In this document: positions 1 to 6,926 of the stretch, one piece after another | Layout of the letters: the number at the start of each line of letters is the position of its first letter | Numbering within the stretch: the stretch's first letter is position 1 | The notes under the pieces: model-generated | Databases searched by the model: none | Told to the model about the DNA's origin: nothing | The model's input: the letters and a program-made list of their open reading frames with translations, nothing else | Source of the DNA: GCA-001735895 sp964488685 | GTDB taxonomy: Bacteria; Pseudomonadota; Gammaproteobacteria; GCA-001735895 | Length of the DNA: 13,524 bases | Assembly (NCBI GenBank): GCA_964488685.1 | Contig: CAZAVY010000080.1 | Location: 1-13,524, forward strand | Direction of reading: 5' to 3' | Position numbers and translations under genes: made by a program

Positions 1-15
1 GTTTGAGCGATTGAA

Positions 16-183
16 TCAAGCGCCGATCCGATCATCAGATTTAACCTCGATTCCATCTTTAAACTCCACGCCATTGATTACTTTCGCCAGGTAATCAAAG
101 CCGCGTTGCCCAGGCATCGCTATACGGTTATTTACGCACTCGCACCGGTACCCGTTTTCCGGAGATGTCTGAAAACCGGACAT
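16..183 (-). CDS. possible small hypothetical protein (55 aa)
   Basis: A short minus-strand frame whose ATG at 183 is preceded by GAGGT at 188-192 with 4 bases between, a plausible ribosome binding site. The frame also extends upstream to a TTG at 207, but the ATG with the Shine-Dalgarno is the better start. The product is mixed and soluble-looking, with one Cys-x-Cys pair near residue 16 and a charged C-terminus, and no signal peptide or membrane segment. I do not recognise a family. It lies just downstream of another small minus-strand frame (239-436), so the two could be a small operon or the remains of one gene. Chance occurrence cannot be excluded. Confidence 0.3.
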   Translation of the reverse strand: MSGFQTSPENGYRCECVNNRIAMPGQRGFDYLAKVINGVEFKDGIEVKSDDRIGA

Positions 184-238
184 TCTGACCTCGATCAATA
201 TCGCCAAATGGCAAATATGGCTTGCCTGCGTTTCGGAT

Positions 239-436
239 CTAAGCGTTTTCGTCGGCCAATACCTGCATCAGTCCGGGAGGATTGATGAGGCGCCACAGAT
301 TACCTGGCATCTGCGCGCCTCGAGGACGATCACAGCCCTTCCAGTCGTCGACTACAAATCCAATCGCTTGCCCCAGGTTATAAACGTGATCAGACACTTT
401 AAAGATCTCCAAAATATGGAATGTAAAAACCGGCAT
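239..436 (-). CDS. possible small hypothetical protein (65 aa)
   Basis: A 65-residue minus-strand frame with ATG start, divergent from the ectoine catabolic operon. The N-terminal third is hydrophobic beta-like (VFTFHILEIF), followed by a Trp, Gly and Pro rich middle and an acidic end. No family is recognised and there is no signal peptide. No convincing ribosome binding site precedes the ATG: the nearest purine-rich stretch, GGAG, is about 12 bases away. The residue mix looks more protein-like than a random frame, which is the only support. It could be a real short gene or a fragment. Confidence 0.28.
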   Translation of the reverse strand: MPVFTFHILEIFKVSDHVYNLGQAIGFVVDDWKGCDRPRGAQMPGNLWRLINPPGLMQVLADENA

Positions 437-439
437 GAT

Positions 440-468
440 TTAAGTACACTCCACACCCCTGTCATAAT
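440..468 (+). promoter_or_regulatory. weak sigma70-like promoter candidate for the ectoine operon
   Basis: CATAAT at 463-468 matches five of six bases of the -10 consensus. TTAAGT at 440-445 is a poor -35 (three of six) with a 17-base spacer. It lies 22 bases before the first possible start of the operon and is the only promoter-like element seen in that gap. No operator palindrome was recognised. Ectoine operons are often controlled by EnuR-type MocR or AsnC/Lrp-type regulators, but no such gene is present in this window. Confidence 0.22.
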
Positions 469-489
469 CAGTCAAGTTTACAAGCAGAG

Positions 490-1467
490 GTGCCGGTGGG
501 AAACAAACTCATGCTGATGCTCGATGCCGACAAAATTCTCAATAGCCTGTCGTTCGCGACCCTGGTCGAGGAACTGGCCGCGATGCATCGTGAACCGATC
601 GGCCTGATCGACGAAATGCTGATGGAGTCGAGAGACGACAATGACAACATCAGTCATTTTTTTATCCGCACTGGCTGGCAGCCTGAAAAAGCAGTCGGCG
701 CGAAAGTCATCACGGTCTTCCCGCGCAACAATCAACAACGCGAATGGCCCTCCATCCAGGCGGTATACATTTTGTTCGAAGGCGTTAACGGCACCCCGAT
801 TGCCTGCCTCGACGGTACCGCGCTAACCTGGATTAAGACCGCCACGGATTCGGCGCTGGGTAGTCAATTGCTATCGCGTAAAGATATTGAGTCCATGTTG
901 ATGATCGGCGCCGGCCAAATGGCGCCCCACCTGGTCAGTGCGCACTGCGAAGTGCGTCCATCATTAAAACGGGTGCATATCTGGAACCGGACTGCGGACA
1001 AGGCGGAAAAACTTTGCGCCAGTATTGCTCACAAGTTTCCGCAAATAAATTTCACCCCGGTGGCCGAAATCGAAGCCAGCGCCAGGCAGGCCGACCTGAT
1101 TTGTTCGGCGATCGGATGCAACCAGCCCGTGATTCAGGGCCGCTGGCTTAAAGCAGGCGCTCACATCGATTTGATCGGTGCCTATACCGCCGAAATGCGT
1201 GAAGCCGATAACGAATGCCTGCGTCGTGGCAAGCTCTTCGTCGATGCCCGCGAAACCACGATCAACCACATCGGCGAACTGATGATTCCACTGGCAGCGG
1301 GGGTAATCAGTGAATGCGACGTGATCGCTGATTTGTCCGACCTGTGCCGGCAGCGCCACCGTGGGCGACAATCGGATGATGAAATTACACTGTTTAAAAA
1401 CGGAGGCGGCGGGCATCTCGACTTGATGTGCGCGCGTATCCTGCACCAGCACAGCCCTGGCTCATGA
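490..1467 (+). CDS. ornithine cyclodeaminase / mu-crystallin family protein, first gene of the ectoine operon
   Basis: A 325-residue member of the ornithine cyclodeaminase/mu-crystallin superfamily, NAD(P)-dependent enzymes acting on amino or cyclic imino acids. Visible features are the substrate-side GAKVITVFP segment with Lys72, the dinucleotide-binding IGAGQMA at 139-145, the HIDLIGAYTAEMREAD segment at 225-240, and the family C-terminal block around DEITLFKNGG at 297-306. The conserved Arg of the LTxxRTAA motif is Lys116 here (ALTWIKTATD), whereas the paralogue eutC downstream keeps Arg. The exact reaction is not deducible; imine reductase or deaminase are the family options. The start is uncertain: GTG 490, GTG 496 and ATG 511 are all in frame, and AGAGG at 486-490 best suits GTG 496. 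The stop overlaps the eutB start (ATGA), indicating translational coupling. It occupies the place where eutA is found in some eut operons, but is not related to EutA. Confidence 0.9.
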   Translation: MPVGNKLMLMLDADKILNSLSFATLVEELAAMHREPIGLIDEMLMESRDDNDNISHFFIRTGWQPEKAVGAKVITVFPRNNQQREWPSIQAVYILFEGVNGTPIACLDGTALTWIKTATDSALGSQLLSRKDIESMLMIGAGQMAPHLVSAHCEVRPSLKRVHIWNRTADKAEKLCASIAHKFPQINFTPVAEIEASARQADLICSAIGCNQPVIQGRWLKAGAHIDLIGAYTAEMREADNECLRRGKLFVDARETTINHIGELMIPLAAGVISECDVIADLSDLCRQRHRGRQSDDEITLFKNGGGGHLDLMCARILHQHSPGS

Positions 1468-2438
1468 GCACCGGTATCCGACTTGAAGACATCCTTGCCG
1501 CGCGCGAACGAATTGCCTCGCATATCGTTCCGCTGCGCATCGCTGCATCGGCTTCGTTGTCAAAACAATTTGATTGCGAGATATTGCTCGCCCACGAATA
1601 CCTGCAAACCACCGGCGCATTTAAACTACGCGGAGCGATGAACTCGGTGTTGCAACTCGCCAGCAACACCACCGGTGTGACTGCGGTATCGACCGGTAAC
1701 CACGGCCGCGCACTCGCCTACTCCGCCAGACAGGCCGGTGTGGCCTGTACCATTTGCATGTCTGAGCGGGTACCAAGCAACAAGCTCGAAGCGATTCGCG
1801 CGCTCGGTGCCGAAACCCGGATCGTCGGTAAATCACAGGACCAGGCCGAGATCGAAGCATTGCGCCTGGTCGACGAGGAGGGTTATACCATGGTGCCGCC
1901 CTTCGAACATGAGCATATCATTGCGGGACAGGGCACGATCGGCCTGGAAATGCTCGAACAGGTACCCGATGTCGACGCGGTTCTGGTACAACTGTCTGGC
2001 GGGGGGTTGATTTCCGGCATCGCGCTCGCGATCAAGTTGCAGAAGCCCGAAGTACGCATCATCGGCATATCGATGGAGCGCGGTTGCGCAATGGTTCTAT
2101 CGCAAAGGGCCGGCAAACCGATCGAAGTGGAAGAATTATCGACTCTCGCCGATTCACTCGGCGGCGGTATCGGACTCGACAACCGCCTGACCTTCGATAT
2201 CGTGCGCGATTTCGTCGACGAAATGGTGCTGCTGAGCGAAACCGAAATCGCGGACGGGATTCGGCACGCCTATTTTAAAGAACAGGTTATCCTGGAGGGC
2301 GGCGGCGCTGTCGGCATAGGCGCACTGATCGCAGGCAAGGTGACTCCCGGGAACAACACCATCGTATTGCTCAGCGGTAAAAATATCGATATGGAAAAAC
2401 ACCGTAAAATTATCAACAACGAGATTTACCTGTCCTGA
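1464..2438 (+). CDS. eutB: EutB-like PLP-dependent threonine dehydratase family protein
   Basis: A 324-residue fold-type II PLP enzyme of the threonine/serine dehydratase family. The PLP lysine is Lys54 in TGAFKLRGA, the substrate/cofactor Asn79 is in STGNHG, the phosphate-binding glycine loop is SGGGL at 178-182, and the pyridine-nitrogen site lies in LLSGKN at 302-307. There is no C-terminal ACT regulatory domain, so it is a short catabolic type. In eut operons EutB together with EutC is proposed to convert 5-hydroxyectoine to ectoine; that role is inferred here from order and family. I chose ATG 1464, which overlaps the preceding stop as ATGA, rather than an in-frame GTG at 1428 that would intrude on the upstream gene. 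Its own stop overlaps the next start (TGATG), so the genes are translationally coupled. Confidence 0.88.
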   Translation: MSTGIRLEDILAARERIASHIVPLRIAASASLSKQFDCEILLAHEYLQTTGAFKLRGAMNSVLQLASNTTGVTAVSTGNHGRALAYSARQAGVACTICMSERVPSNKLEAIRALGAETRIVGKSQDQAEIEALRLVDEEGYTMVPPFEHEHIIAGQGTIGLEMLEQVPDVDAVLVQLSGGGLISGIALAIKLQKPEVRIIGISMERGCAMVLSQRAGKPIEVEELSTLADSLGGGIGLDNRLTFDIVRDFVDEMVLLSETEIADGIRHAYFKEQVILEGGGAVGIGALIAGKVTPGNNTIVLLSGKNIDMEKHRKIINNEIYLS

Positions 2439-3430
2439 TGGCAGACATCAAAATCCTGACCGAAGCGGAATTACGCAGCCAGATGCAACTCGACCTCGGC
2501 GTTATCGAATGTATTGAAAACGCTTTTCACGCACTCGCCACCAAAGCTGTGGTAATGCCGCCGATCATGCGCCTCGACATCATCGACAACAATGGTGAGA
2601 TCGATGTAAAAACCGCGTACATACCCGGCGTCGATAGTCTCGCCATCAAAATCAGCCCCGGCTTTTTCGACAATCCCAAAATTGGCCTGCCCAGAGTTAA
2701 CGGCCTGATGGTTCTGTTCAGTACACGCACCGGTATGGTTGAAGCGCTACTGCTCGACAATGGGTTTTTAACCGATGTACGCACCGCAGCCGCCGGTGCG
2801 GTGGCATCCAAGTACCTCGCGGCAGCCAATAGCCGTCGCGCGGCTATCCTCGGCGCCGGGGTGCAGGCGGGACTGCAACTGGAAGCCCTAACTCTGGTTC
2901 GCAATATCGAATCGGCGACTATCTGGGCGCGCGATTTGAGCAAAGCACAGACAAAGGCCGAAGAACTATCAGCAAGCCTTGGAATCGGGATCAGCGCCAC
3001 TGCCGATGTTGCGACCGCTACCGCAGGTGCCGATATCATCGTCACGACAACGCCATCCAAAAAGCCAATTCTGATGGCGGAACACATTTCGGCGGGGCAA
3101 CACATTACCGCGATGGGTTCCGACAGTGAACACAAGATCGAACTCGACCCGGCTATCTTCGCCGGCCAGGCACAGTATTTTTGTGATCGCCTGTCACAAA
3201 CCCGGGTGCTTGGCGAACTACACCATGCCATCGAGAAACAACTGGTGAAACCCTCAGCCGGGTTTCCTGAACTCGGCCAGGTCATTTCGCAACAGGTAAC
3301 CGGCCGGGAAAACGTCGAGGATATTACTATATGTGACCTCACCGGCACCGGCATACAGGACACCGCGATAGCCATGCTCGCGTATCAACGTTGCCAGCAA
3401 CAACAAGCCGGCACCCGCTTCGTTACCTAG
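2438..3430 (+). CDS. eutC: EutC-like ornithine cyclodeaminase family protein
   Basis: A 330-residue ornithine cyclodeaminase/mu-crystallin family protein, of typical length. It keeps the family landmarks: Lys71 in LAIKISPGF, Arg115 in LTDVRTAAAG, the nucleotide-binding ILGAGVQA at 137-144, and the C-terminal DLTGTGIQDTAIA block. Starting one base before the eutB stop finishes and sitting directly before doeA, it matches EutC of ectoine/hydroxyectoine operons, proposed to act with EutB on hydroxyectoine. It is clearly a different paralogue from the first gene of this operon, with low visible identity. The enzymatic step is inferred from context rather than shown. Confidence 0.9.
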   Translation: MADIKILTEAELRSQMQLDLGVIECIENAFHALATKAVVMPPIMRLDIIDNNGEIDVKTAYIPGVDSLAIKISPGFFDNPKIGLPRVNGLMVLFSTRTGMVEALLLDNGFLTDVRTAAAGAVASKYLAAANSRRAAILGAGVQAGLQLEALTLVRNIESATIWARDLSKAQTKAEELSASLGIGISATADVATATAGADIIVTTTPSKKPILMAEHISAGQHITAMGSDSEHKIELDPAIFAGQAQYFCDRLSQTRVLGELHHAIEKQLVKPSAGFPELGQVISQQVTGRENVEDITICDLTGTGIQDTAIAMLAYQRCQQQQAGTRFVT

Positions 3431-3440
3431 CGAACAATTC

Positions 3441-4622
3441 ATGCCTGAAGCCGCAAAACTTAATTTTTCACTGCAAGAGTACGCGCAAAGGCTCGTTAAA
3501 ACCCGGGTCGCGATGTCCGACAAAAACATCGACTGCCTGATCGTTGTTGATCCCTCCAATATGGCCTGGCTCACCGGTTACGACGGTTGGTCTTTCTACA
3601 CCCACCAGTGCGTCATCGTACAACCTGATCATGAACCTATCTGGTGGGGGCGCGGTATCGACGCACCGGGCGCGGTGCGCACAACCTATCTCGACGAATC
3701 CAATATCCTCAACTATCCGGATCACCTGGTACAATCCGATGTCTGCCACCCGATGGACCATTTGTCAGAGCTGCTCAGCGAGATCAAAGTGGACCGCGGA
3801 TCGATTGGGGTCGAGATGGAGAATTATTATTTTTCGGCGGCCGCGTTTCGCTCGCTGCAAACGCATTTGCCGGCGGCAACGCTGATCGATGCGACCGCGG
3901 TTGTGAACTGGCAGCGCATCATCAAGTCGGAACAGGAACTACAGTACATGCGCAGCGCCGCTCGCATTGTCGAAGGGATGCATGCGCGCATCTATGAAAT
4001 TATAGAACCCGGACTTGCCAAGAATGTGCTCGCGGCGGAAATATTCAGGGCGGGAATAACGGGCCAGGGTGAGCATTGGGGTGACTACCCGGCGATCATG
4101 CCCTTGTTACCGACCGGCATGGATGCAACGGCGGCCCACCTGACCTGGGATAACTCGAAACTCAAACCCGGCGACATCACTTTTTTTGAAATTGCGGGCT
4201 GCCACAAGCGTTACCATTGCCCGTTGTCGCGTACCATTTCGCTCGGCCCGCCCCCGCAGAAATACCTCGATGCCGAATCGGCAGTGCTCGATGCGATGCA
4301 TGCCGGGCTCGAAAACGCAAAACCCGGAAAATGCTGCGAGGACGTCGCCATCGCGTTTTTTGACACGCTTGAAAAACACGGCTTCAAAAAGGACAATCGT
4401 GCCGGCTACTCGATCGGCCTGTCCTACCCGCCCGACTGGGGCGAACGCACTGTTAGCCTGCGTCGTGGTGACAAGACCGAACTGAAGCCAAACATGACCT
4501 TCCATTTCATGCCGGCTTTGTGGCTGGACGACGGTGGCCTCGAAATTACCGAGTCGGTCGTTATAACCGATTCCGGCTATCGGAGCCTGGCCAATGTGGA
4601 ACAAAGATTACTGGTGAAATGA
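3441..4622 (+). CDS. doeA: ectoine hydrolase DoeA/EutD (M24 peptidase fold)
   Basis: A 393-residue M24 (creatinase/aminopeptidase P fold) protein, the length of DoeA/EutD, which opens the ectoine ring to N-acetyl-2,4-diaminobutyrate in the cytoplasm. Residues 10-150 form the creatinase-like N-terminal domain (LTGYDGWSFYTHQ, WWGRGID). Residues 165-390 form the pita-bread domain with His233 (AAHLTWD), FFEIAG at 248-253, the Tyr-His-Cys-Pro turn with SRT at 258-265, GERTVSLRRGD at 334-344, MTFHFMPALW at 352-361 and GLEITESV at 366-373. The metal-ligand aspartates of true M24 metallopeptidases are not at their usual places (Glu250 and Pro261 instead), which fits a non-peptidase member. It starts 10 bases after the eutC stop, and its stop overlaps the ATG of the doeB relic (ATGA). 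Confidence 0.92.
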   Translation: MPEAAKLNFSLQEYAQRLVKTRVAMSDKNIDCLIVVDPSNMAWLTGYDGWSFYTHQCVIVQPDHEPIWWGRGIDAPGAVRTTYLDESNILNYPDHLVQSDVCHPMDHLSELLSEIKVDRGSIGVEMENYYFSAAAFRSLQTHLPAATLIDATAVVNWQRIIKSEQELQYMRSAARIVEGMHARIYEIIEPGLAKNVLAAEIFRAGITGQGEHWGDYPAIMPLLPTGMDATAAHLTWDNSKLKPGDITFFEIAGCHKRYHCPLSRTISLGPPPQKYLDAESAVLDAMHAGLENAKPGKCCEDVAIAFFDTLEKHGFKKDNRAGYSIGLSYPPDWGERTVSLRRGDKTELKPNMTFHFMPALWLDDGGLEITESVVITDSGYRSLANVEQRLLVK

Positions 4623-4866
4623 GTATCGAAAATCCAATATCATCAAGCATCGATTTCGGGCACAATAGTCTACTCGAGTCCTGTGTAAACTTCGGTTACC
4701 CGGTGCACATAGGTGATTTGATAGCCCATGTCCATGCAACCGAACGAACCGGCAATAAACCAGTCAAATATTACGCTTCGAGCGATGATATTGTCATGGG
4801 CCGACATTTCCATCTCGGATCAAGATCGGCGATTTCACGAATGTGATCGCGGGAATCGTAGCGTAA
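4619..4866 (+). pseudogene. doeB: doeB/eutE deacetylase relic: large internal deletion plus frameshift
   Basis: Intact DoeB/EutE is a roughly 330-340 residue zinc deacetylase of the AstE/AspA group that removes acetate from N-acetyl-2,4-diaminobutyrate. Here the ATG overlaps the doeA stop as expected for an operon partner. The first 13 residues (MSIENPISSSIDF) match the family N-terminus, and the frame then jumps straight into the C-terminal beta domain (VHIGDLIAHVHATERTG, then IVMGRHF). About 250 residues, including all zinc and catalytic residues, are missing. After codon CAT-TTC at 4805-4810 one base appears lost. Restoring a C gives PSRIKIGDFTNVIAGIVA and a stop at 4864-4866, the normal family ending; without it the frame closes at 4844-4846. 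The protein cannot be catalytic. A single-base assembly error could explain the frameshift but not the deletion. Confidence 0.85.
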
Positions 4867-4879
4867 TAACATTAACCCC

Positions 4880-4884
4880 AAGGA
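4880..4884 (+). promoter_or_regulatory. ribosome binding site of the FKBP lipoprotein gene
   Basis: AAGGA seven bases before ATG 4892 fixes the start of the isomerase gene. Only 25 bases separate the end of the doeB relic from this start, and no terminator or promoter is evident between them. The isomerase may therefore be transcribed by readthrough from the ectoine operon or from a promoter inside the relic. Confidence 0.6.
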
Positions 4885-4891
4885 AATTTAA

Positions 4892-5575
4892 ATGAAATAT
4901 AAAGCACTGGTGCTTTGCACACTGTTACTGGGTCTGGTCGCTTGTGAGCAAAAGGAACCGGCCCAGGCCCAGATCGACCTCGAGACCGAAGAAGACCGTT
5001 TCAGCTACGGGCTGGGCATGATCATCGGAGAGCGCGTCATAAAGCAATACGGAGACGTGGACTATGACCTGCTGTTAGCGGGAATAAAAGCACAGCATAA
5101 GGACCAGGAAACATTGATCACGATCGAACAGGCGGGTGAAACATTAGAGGCACATGTGCAGAAAAAACTTGCCAAAGAAACCTCGGCTACCAAAGCCCGC
5201 GGTGAGGCATATCTTGAAAGCAATGCCGGCAAAGAAGGGGTAACCGTCACCGAGTCCGGGTTGCAATATTCGGTCATCACCGAAGGCGACGGCGACAAGC
5301 CTGAAGCCACCGATGAAGTCACGGTGCACTACCGTGGCACCTTGATCGATGGCACCGAGTTCGATAGCTCATATTCGCGGGGTGCACCGACAAGTTTTGG
5401 GTTGAACCAGGTGATTCCGGGCTGGACCGAAGGTGTGCAGTTGATGAGTGTCGGCAGTAAATACCGGTTTGTAGTACCCTACGATCTCGGATACGGAGAG
5501 CGGGGTGCCGGTGGTTCGATCGGTCCGTTTGAAACCCTGATCTTCGAAGTCGAGTTGGTCGAAATCAAGTCCTGA
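4892..5575 (+). CDS. FKBP-type peptidyl-prolyl cis-trans isomerase, lipoprotein (FkpA/Mip-like)
   Basis: A 227-residue exported prolyl isomerase that helps fold envelope proteins. A lipoprotein signal peptide ends in the lipobox LVAC with Cys18. Residues 30-110 are the helical FKBP N-terminal dimerisation region (RFSYGLGMIIGERV, later AKETSATKARGEAYLESNA). Residues about 118-226 are the FKBP domain: GLQYSVITEGDG, VHYRGTLIDGTEFDSS, QVIPGWTEGVQLM, FVVPYDLGYGERG, and LIFEVELVEI at the end. Active-site residues Tyr147, Phe157, Asp158, Ile175 and Trp178 are all present. Length and layout match Mip/FkpA-type proteins; E. coli FkpA itself has a cleaved signal rather than a lipobox. There is no functional link to the upstream ectoine genes beyond proximity. 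Confidence 0.93.
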   Translation: MKYKALVLCTLLLGLVACEQKEPAQAQIDLETEEDRFSYGLGMIIGERVIKQYGDVDYDLLLAGIKAQHKDQETLITIEQAGETLEAHVQKKLAKETSATKARGEAYLESNAGKEGVTVTESGLQYSVITEGDGDKPEATDEVTVHYRGTLIDGTEFDSSYSRGAPTSFGLNQVIPGWTEGVQLMSVGSKYRFVVPYDLGYGERGAGGSIGPFETLIFEVELVEIKS

Positions 5576-5613
5576 CTGGTTGCTGTAGCAACACCTGAAC
5601 AAAACTCGTAGCT

Positions 5614-5985
5614 ATGCCTGACAAGGCGACTTTGCTGCGTGTCGCGCCACTGGTTTTTGTTTTGCTGTGGAGTACCGGTTTTATCGCCGCCAAGTACAGC
5701 ATGCAAAACGCGGATCCGTTTGTATTCCTGTGTCTGCGTTTCAGCATTACCGCGCTTGTCCTGATCCCGATATTACTCATGCTGGGAGCTGCGCTGCCGC
5801 GCCGAATCTGGACGTTTCGCCACGATATGGATACCGGCGCGCTGTTGCATTGTGGGTATCTCGGTTTCCTGTTCTGGCCAATCAAAAACGGTGGTGATGT
5901 ATTCGACCAGTTGGTGCGGTTATTGAAAACAAGCCGCGATTCATTTCAGGAACAACAACATTCCTTTTACCGAGTACGATATTGA
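5614..5985 (+). pseudogene. truncated EamA/DMT-family transporter 5' end, fused out of frame into a glutaredoxin relic
   Basis: The frame encodes 123 residues. Residues 1-94 match the start of EamA (drug/metabolite transporter) permeases of about 280-300 residues. A first membrane helix contains APLVFVLLWSTGFIAAK, a second contains FSITALVLIPILLMLGAAL, and a third begins at ALLHCGYLGFLFWPIKNG. Similarity stops around base 5885-5892. The last 29 residues are not EamA but the wrong-frame translation of a glutaredoxin gene fragment (5882-6118). Only two and a half of ten helices remain, so it cannot be a working transporter. It starts 38 bases after the FKBP stop with no clear Shine-Dalgarno. 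Joining of two unrelated gene ends indicates a deletion or rearrangement whose junction is visible here. Confidence 0.8.
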
Positions 5986-6118
5986 AAATTCTGAAAAGGC
6001 CGCAAAGGGGTATAGAAAGTTAAAGGGCCGGGGGGTTCCGATCATATTGATTGGAGACCAGCGAATGAACGGCTTTAACGTTGCTTCATTCGACAAGATT
6101 TACTACGCGAAGTCATAA
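5882..6118 (+). pseudogene. glutaredoxin-domain gene relic with UGA at the second active-site cysteine position
   Basis: Read from 5882, this frame gives SKTVVMYSTSWCGY, then TGA at 5924-5926, then KQAAIHFRNNNIPFTEYDIE and onward through KLKGRGVPIILIGDQRMNGF to a TAA at 6116-6118. This is the C-terminal glutaredoxin domain of proteins that usually carry an N-terminal DUF4124 region. It has the thioredoxin fold, the first active-site Cys, the cis-proline in RGVP and the GDQRMNGF segment. The TGA replaces the second Cys of the CGYC motif, and the rest is open. The N-terminal part of the gene and its start are missing, replaced by the EamA fragment. I read it as a pseudogene; selenocysteine is discussed as a finding but is not favoured. 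Confidence 0.8.
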
Positions 6119-6139
6119 CAGCCGGGGTTCAATTACAGA

Positions 6140-6168
6140 TTGAGCCGCAGGCCTGAATCTCCTAGAAT
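6140..6168 (+). promoter_or_regulatory. promoter of tRNA-Pro
   Basis: TTGAGC at 6140-6145 (-35, four of six) and TAGAAT at 6163-6168 (-10, five of six) have the ideal 17-base spacing. The -10 ends 16 bases before the mature tRNA, and a G-rich stretch, CTGGGATG, follows it. Position and spacing fit a sigma70 promoter for the tRNA gene. Confidence 0.6.
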
Positions 6169-6184
6169 AGCCTGGGATGAATGT

Positions 6185-6261
<77 letters not shown>

Positions 6262-6283
6262 ATTCAAGCAATTAAAAACATTG

Positions 6284-6811
6284 TTACAATTGCAGCGACA
6301 GGGTACTGACGCCTTCCCGGGTACTCGAATGCGTGGTATCCCCCATACCCCGCATCAACTTCGACATGGGTTTGTTATCTGCGAGTATCATGGCATCGAA
6401 ATAATCGATTCCGATTTTCTTTGCGCAGTAAACCAGCTGCCTTAACAGCGCCTTGCCGATGCCTTTGCCCTGATAGTCGTCCGCCACAGTAACGGCAATC
6501 ACTGCACGCCCGGGCTCATCAAGCCCACGAACGAAACGCCCCACAGCTACCGGGATACGCTGGTCACCGCTTTCAAGTTCAGCGACTATTGCGACATGCC
6601 TCGATAAATCCACTACAGTGAGAAACTTGAGCTCCCCCGGGGTGAGGTCCTGTTTCGCATTAAAAAATCGATTACGTATCGATTCCGGACTGAGCTTGTG
6701 AAATTCCTCACGCAGGGTTTCCCGATCAGCGGGGCCGATAGCCCGATAGTGTACCGGGTTCCCATCCGGCAAGACATCGGTAGTGTCGTAGGATGACGAG
6801 ATTTCGTTCAT
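6284..6811 (-). CDS. GNAT family N-acetyltransferase
   Basis: A 175-residue cytoplasmic acyl-CoA-dependent N-acetyltransferase. The fold is visible as HYRAIGPADRETL near the N-terminus, then RHVAIVAEL (about 71-79), a strand GRAVIAVTVAD, and the acetyl-CoA pyrophosphate loop YQGKGIGKALL with Gln114-Gly119 followed by helix and IDYFDAMILADNKPM. The segment SPESIRNRFF resembles the GNAT domains related to Pat/YfiQ, which acetylate lysines of metabolic enzymes; this protein is the stand-alone domain only. Substrate is unknown. It is convergent with the tRNA gene and divergent from the lipoprotein gene at 6927. The stop lies 22 bases from the tRNA 3' end. Confidence 0.88.
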   Translation of the reverse strand: MNEISSSYDTTDVLPDGNPVHYRAIGPADRETLREEFHKLSPESIRNRFFNAKQDLTPGELKFLTVVDLSRHVAIVAELESGDQRIPVAVGRFVRGLDEPGRAVIAVTVADDYQGKGIGKALLRQLVYCAKKIGIDYFDAMILADNKPMSKLMRGMGDTTHSSTREGVSTLSLQL

Positions 6812-6926
6812 CGCCTAAGCCTAACCGGAATTCCGCTGCGCGGCTATGACGTTCTGATAACCTGGTCGGTTTCTGAAACTACCCTGGAATTTTGAACTAG
6901 TCGTTGTAACAAGAGTCATATTTTTT

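Noticed and set aside
964..1452. 162-codon minus-strand frame opposite the first operon gene
   Set aside because: It is a shadow of the cyclodeaminase-family gene, whose motifs are all on the plus strand.
2527..3375. Long (282-codon) minus-strand frame opposite eutC
   Set aside because: It is antisense to a clearly recognised eutC gene, has Ser/Arg/Ala-rich composition typical of shadow frames, and shows no family motifs.
4520..4846. 108-codon plus-strand frame starting inside doeA
   Set aside because: Its first 33 codons are a shadow of doeA; only the part from ATG 4619 is meaningful, as the doeB relic.
5579..5592. Small hairpin GTTGC-TGTA-GCAAC after the FKBP stop as a terminator
   Set aside because: The stem is only 5 bp with no T tract, so there is too little for a terminator call.
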